Below, piece by piece: positions 55,682-57,410 of a stretch of DNA of 57,410 bases (the stretch's first letter is position 1; every line of letters starts with the position of its first letter). This DNA comes from a virus: positions 1 to 57,410 of the IMG/VR virus record IMGVR_UViG_3300015199_000003; one strand, given 5' to 3'. A model generated the notes under the pieces. The model saw nothing but the letters and a program-made list of their open reading frames with translations, had not been told where the DNA came from and did no database searches. Position numbers and translations under genes: made by a program.

Positions 55682-56292
55682 TGCCACGCGAATTTACTGA
55701 CTCTCCTGCTGTGCGCTCGCAAGTGCCGTTGCTGCGCGCTAAGCGCAAGCCGTCGATCGTCAGTAAATGCGAGCGCTGCTCGAAAGAATTCAAGCACCGT
55801 GCGAGCAGAGCGTCGAGATTTTGTTCTGCGCGATGCCACAATGAGGCAAGGCGAACTCGCCCAATTCCTATCGCGAGACCATGCGAAGTTTGTGGAACAG
55901 AATTCACGCCGGCGCGGCATCGCGGCGACGCGCGTTATTGCTCAAAGCCGTGCATTTGGAAGGCAACCAAAGGGCCTGAGTTTAATGCTCGAATTGCCAG
56001 AGAGACGGCTGCCAGTCGTGCTGATGCTCAACGCGGAACTGGCAAAAATGGATACGTCAAACTAAACGGGCGACATGAGCATCGCGTAGTCGCGGAGAAG
56101 ATGCTCGGCAGACCGCTGGCTGACAGTGAGATCGTCCATCATATCGACGGCAACAAGCACAACAACGACCCATCGAATCTGATGGTGATGACGCAAGGCG
56201 AGCACATGCGCGAGCATGGATTAGGCATCCCCGGAAAGAAGTTGTCTTGGAAGCCTTGGGAAAAGCGAGGGAAGAAAAATGCGAACGTTTGA
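55681..56292 (+). CDS. HNH endonuclease with N-terminal zinc ribbons
   Basis: A 203-residue protein. CERCSKEF and CSARCH near 32 and 50, CEVCGTEF and CSKPC near 73 and 91 are two zinc ribbons. KNGYVKLNGRHEHRVVAEKM, then SEIVHHIDGNKHNNDPSNLM is a classic HNH_3 core as in homing endonucleases. It starts with TAATG overlap and runs 14 bases into the Sak4-like gene. It is inserted between two recombination genes, typical of mobile nucleases. It splits the module without breaking it. Confidence 0.88.
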   Translation: MPREFTDSPAVRSQVPLLRAKRKPSIVSKCERCSKEFKHRASRASRFCSARCHNEARRTRPIPIARPCEVCGTEFTPARHRGDARYCSKPCIWKATKGPEFNARIARETAASRADAQRGTGKNGYVKLNGRHEHRVVAEKMLGRPLADSEIVHHIDGNKHNNDPSNLMVMTQGEHMREHGLGIPGKKLSWKPWEKRGKKNANV

Positions 56293-57217
56293 CGACAAGC
56301 CGGCAGAGAGAACCCAAGTGCCTCTGTTGATTGGTTTGGTTTCCCCGTCAGGGGGTGGCAAGACTATGAGCGCCCTGAGGCTCGCGACCGGAATGCAACA
56401 GGTTTGCGGTGGGCTGATCTTTGGAATCGACACCGAAGCGCGGCGAATGTGCCACTACGCCGACATGTTCAAGTTCCAACATGTTCCGTTTTCGGCACCC
56501 TTCGATCCGTTGTCTTACCTCGCGGCGGTCGAGCATTGCGCCAACAAGGGCGCGAAGATCATCATCATCGACTCAGCTTCCCACATGCACGAAGGACCTG
56601 GCGGCACATTGGAAGCGCATGCGGCCGAGGTCGAGCGCATCGCGGCCGCTTGGAAGTGCGATCACAACAAGGCGCTCATACCCGCCTGGGCGAAACCCAA
56701 AGCCGATCTAAGGCGCTTTCTCAACTCGATCCTGCAATTGGAAGTCAATCTAATCTTCTGCTTCCGCGCCAAGGACAAGATCAAGGTGCGACCCGGCAAG
56801 CAACCCGAGCAGCTTGGCTATATGCCGATCGCCGGGGAAGAGATGATCTTCGAGATGACGCTGAATTGTCTTCTCTATCCGAACAGCGGCGGGGTTCCGA
56901 CGTGGCAACCCGATGAACTTGGCGAGAAGGCGATCATCAAGTTGCCGCAGCAGTTCCGCGACGTCTTCGCGACCAAGCAACCGCTCAGCGAGGACATTGG
57001 CAGAGCGCTCGCCGAATGGGCGCGCGGCGGAGCAACCACGAAAGCCGATCCCCTGGAGGCCGGTCATGCGGCTGCGGAGAAAGGCTCTGAGTCGCTCAAA
57101 GTGTTCTGGAAGACTCTCACGTCGGCTCAGCAGAAAGAACTCAAGCCGACGCTGGACAGCGAATGGAAGTTTCTGGCCAGTGTCGCGGATGATAAAGCCG
57201 CGAAGCGAGCAACATGA
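56279..57217 (+). CDS. Sak4/RecA-like ATPase
   Basis: A 312-residue protein. GLVSPSGGGKTMSALRLATG (Walker A, about 19-38), KIIIIDSASHMHEGPGGTLE (Walker B) and LEVNLIFCFRAKDKIKVRPG fit the AAA_24/Sak4-type phage single-strand annealing ATPases. It likely pairs with the exonuclease encoded upstream to recombine phage DNA. Its stop overlaps the ATG of the TIGR02996-like gene (ATGA). Confidence 0.85.
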   Translation: MRTFDDKPAERTQVPLLIGLVSPSGGGKTMSALRLATGMQQVCGGLIFGIDTEARRMCHYADMFKFQHVPFSAPFDPLSYLAAVEHCANKGAKIIIIDSASHMHEGPGGTLEAHAAEVERIAAAWKCDHNKALIPAWAKPKADLRRFLNSILQLEVNLIFCFRAKDKIKVRPGKQPEQLGYMPIAGEEMIFEMTLNCLLYPNSGGVPTWQPDELGEKAIIKLPQQFRDVFATKQPLSEDIGRALAEWARGGATTKADPLEAGHAAAEKGSESLKVFWKTLTSAQQKELKPTLDSEWKFLASVADDKAAKRAT

Positions 57218-57410
57218 ACTCAGACTACGAATGCTTCGTGCGGACAATCATGGCGAATCCGGCCGATCAGCTCGCGCGGCTGGTGTTCGCGGATTGGCTG
57301 GAGGACAACGCTGATTGGCTGCCGAGTCACGGCTATCTGATCGCTGGCGATATGCGCAGTACGCCGGCGCTTTGTGGTGGTGGTGGTGGTGGTGATGGTG
57401 GTGGTGGTGG
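57214..57410 (+). CDS. TIGR02996-like N-terminal part (gene continues at base 2)
   Basis: A partial gene of 65 codons. MNSDYECFVRTIMANPADQL, then ARLVFADWLEDNADWLPSHG matches the start of the short TIGR02996 domain (LVFADWLEE.D-type) found in large numbers in Gemmata-like planctomycetes. It then runs into a Gly-rich stretch and off the end with two bases of a codon. Base 1 completes GGT and the frame continues to the TGA at 361. The domain is of unknown function. In a phage it suggests exchange with a planctomycete host. Confidence 0.75.
   Translation, partial: MNSDYECFVRTIMANPADQLARLVFADWLEDNADWLPSHGYLIAGDMRSTPALCGGGGGGDGGGG
57376..57410. repeat. GGT-rich low-complexity tract at right end
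   Basis: Eleven GGT or GAT codons in a row, mirroring the tract at 1-47. Its true length is uncertain because assemblers shorten such repeats. Confidence 0.85.

Noticed and set aside
1-57410. CRISPR arrays and insertion sequences
   Set aside because: No regularly spaced repeats and no transposase-like frames were seen on either strand.

Overview
The window reads as one essentially complete genome of a temperate, long-tailed (siphovirus-type) phage or prophage of about 57 kb. The first and last bases are both GGT-rich, and joining end to start keeps one reading frame open through the junction, so the molecule is probably circular (or circularly permuted) and was opened inside a glycine-rich stretch of one gene. 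The likely host is a member of the Planctomycetes: the gene broken by the ends starts with a domain of the TIGR02996 type, another gene resembles DUF1580, and many small hypotheticals look planctomycetal. The sequence is GC-rich, genes are tightly packed with ATGA, GTGA and TAATG overlaps, and TTG and GTG starts are common. These family calls come from reading motifs by eye; no database search was possible.

Layout. 0.4-8.3 kb: replication and DNA modification (HNH nucleases, a replication-initiator-like protein with a QE repeat, DnaB helicase, RusA resolvase, C5 methyltransferase, PP-loop/PAPS-reductase-like protein, D12 adenine methyltransferase). 8.3-16.6 kb: accessory genes, with a HerA-like ATPase, a second D12 methyltransferase, HNH genes, three gene remnants (Gp37/Gp68, ParB-like, clamp-loader-like), an XRE repressor with a consensus promoter and matching operators, small membrane and cytoplasmic proteins, terminators, and an ASCH protein. 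16.6-34.7 kb: the virion operon in standard order (large terminase, gpW-like joiner, portal, S49 protease, major capsid, decoration proteins, head-tail proteins, tail tube, tail chaperones, tape measure, distal tail, Cys-rich adhesin). 34.7-44 kb: glycosyltransferases and a methyltransferase, a metzincin protease with small membrane proteins (possible lysis or exit module), two exported proteins with CXXCH haem motifs, secreted proteins and a PAS protein, closed by a double terminator. 44.2-45.7 kb: a tRNA-Arg-like attP and a tyrosine integrase. 46.8-51.4 kb: a lysogenic-type cargo island that includes minus-strand genes; it holds two related divergent modules, each with two ribbon-helix-helix (RHH) regulators, envelope proteins and a duplicated small membrane gene with a structured leader, followed by a tRNA-like gene with an oversized anticodon loop. 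51.4-57.4 kb: CsrA, an SMC-like ATPase, a PD-(D/E)XK exonuclease, an HNH nuclease and a Sak4/RecA-like ATPase (recombination module), ending in the TIGR02996 gene that runs into base 1.

How it works together. The integrase would insert the phage at the 3' end of a host tRNA-Arg gene. An XRE repressor made from a leaderless transcript appears to control itself and a neighbouring early operon through operators of the form GGYAANATNTTGCCG. The lysogen would express the RHH-controlled envelope cargo. After induction the phage would replicate with its own helicase, resolvase and recombinase, modify its DNA, and package it with its own terminase. The most novel candidates are the paired RHH/envelope modules, the haem-binding exported pair, the abnormal tRNA with its flanking folded RNAs, and the operator-controlled leaderless repressor promoter.
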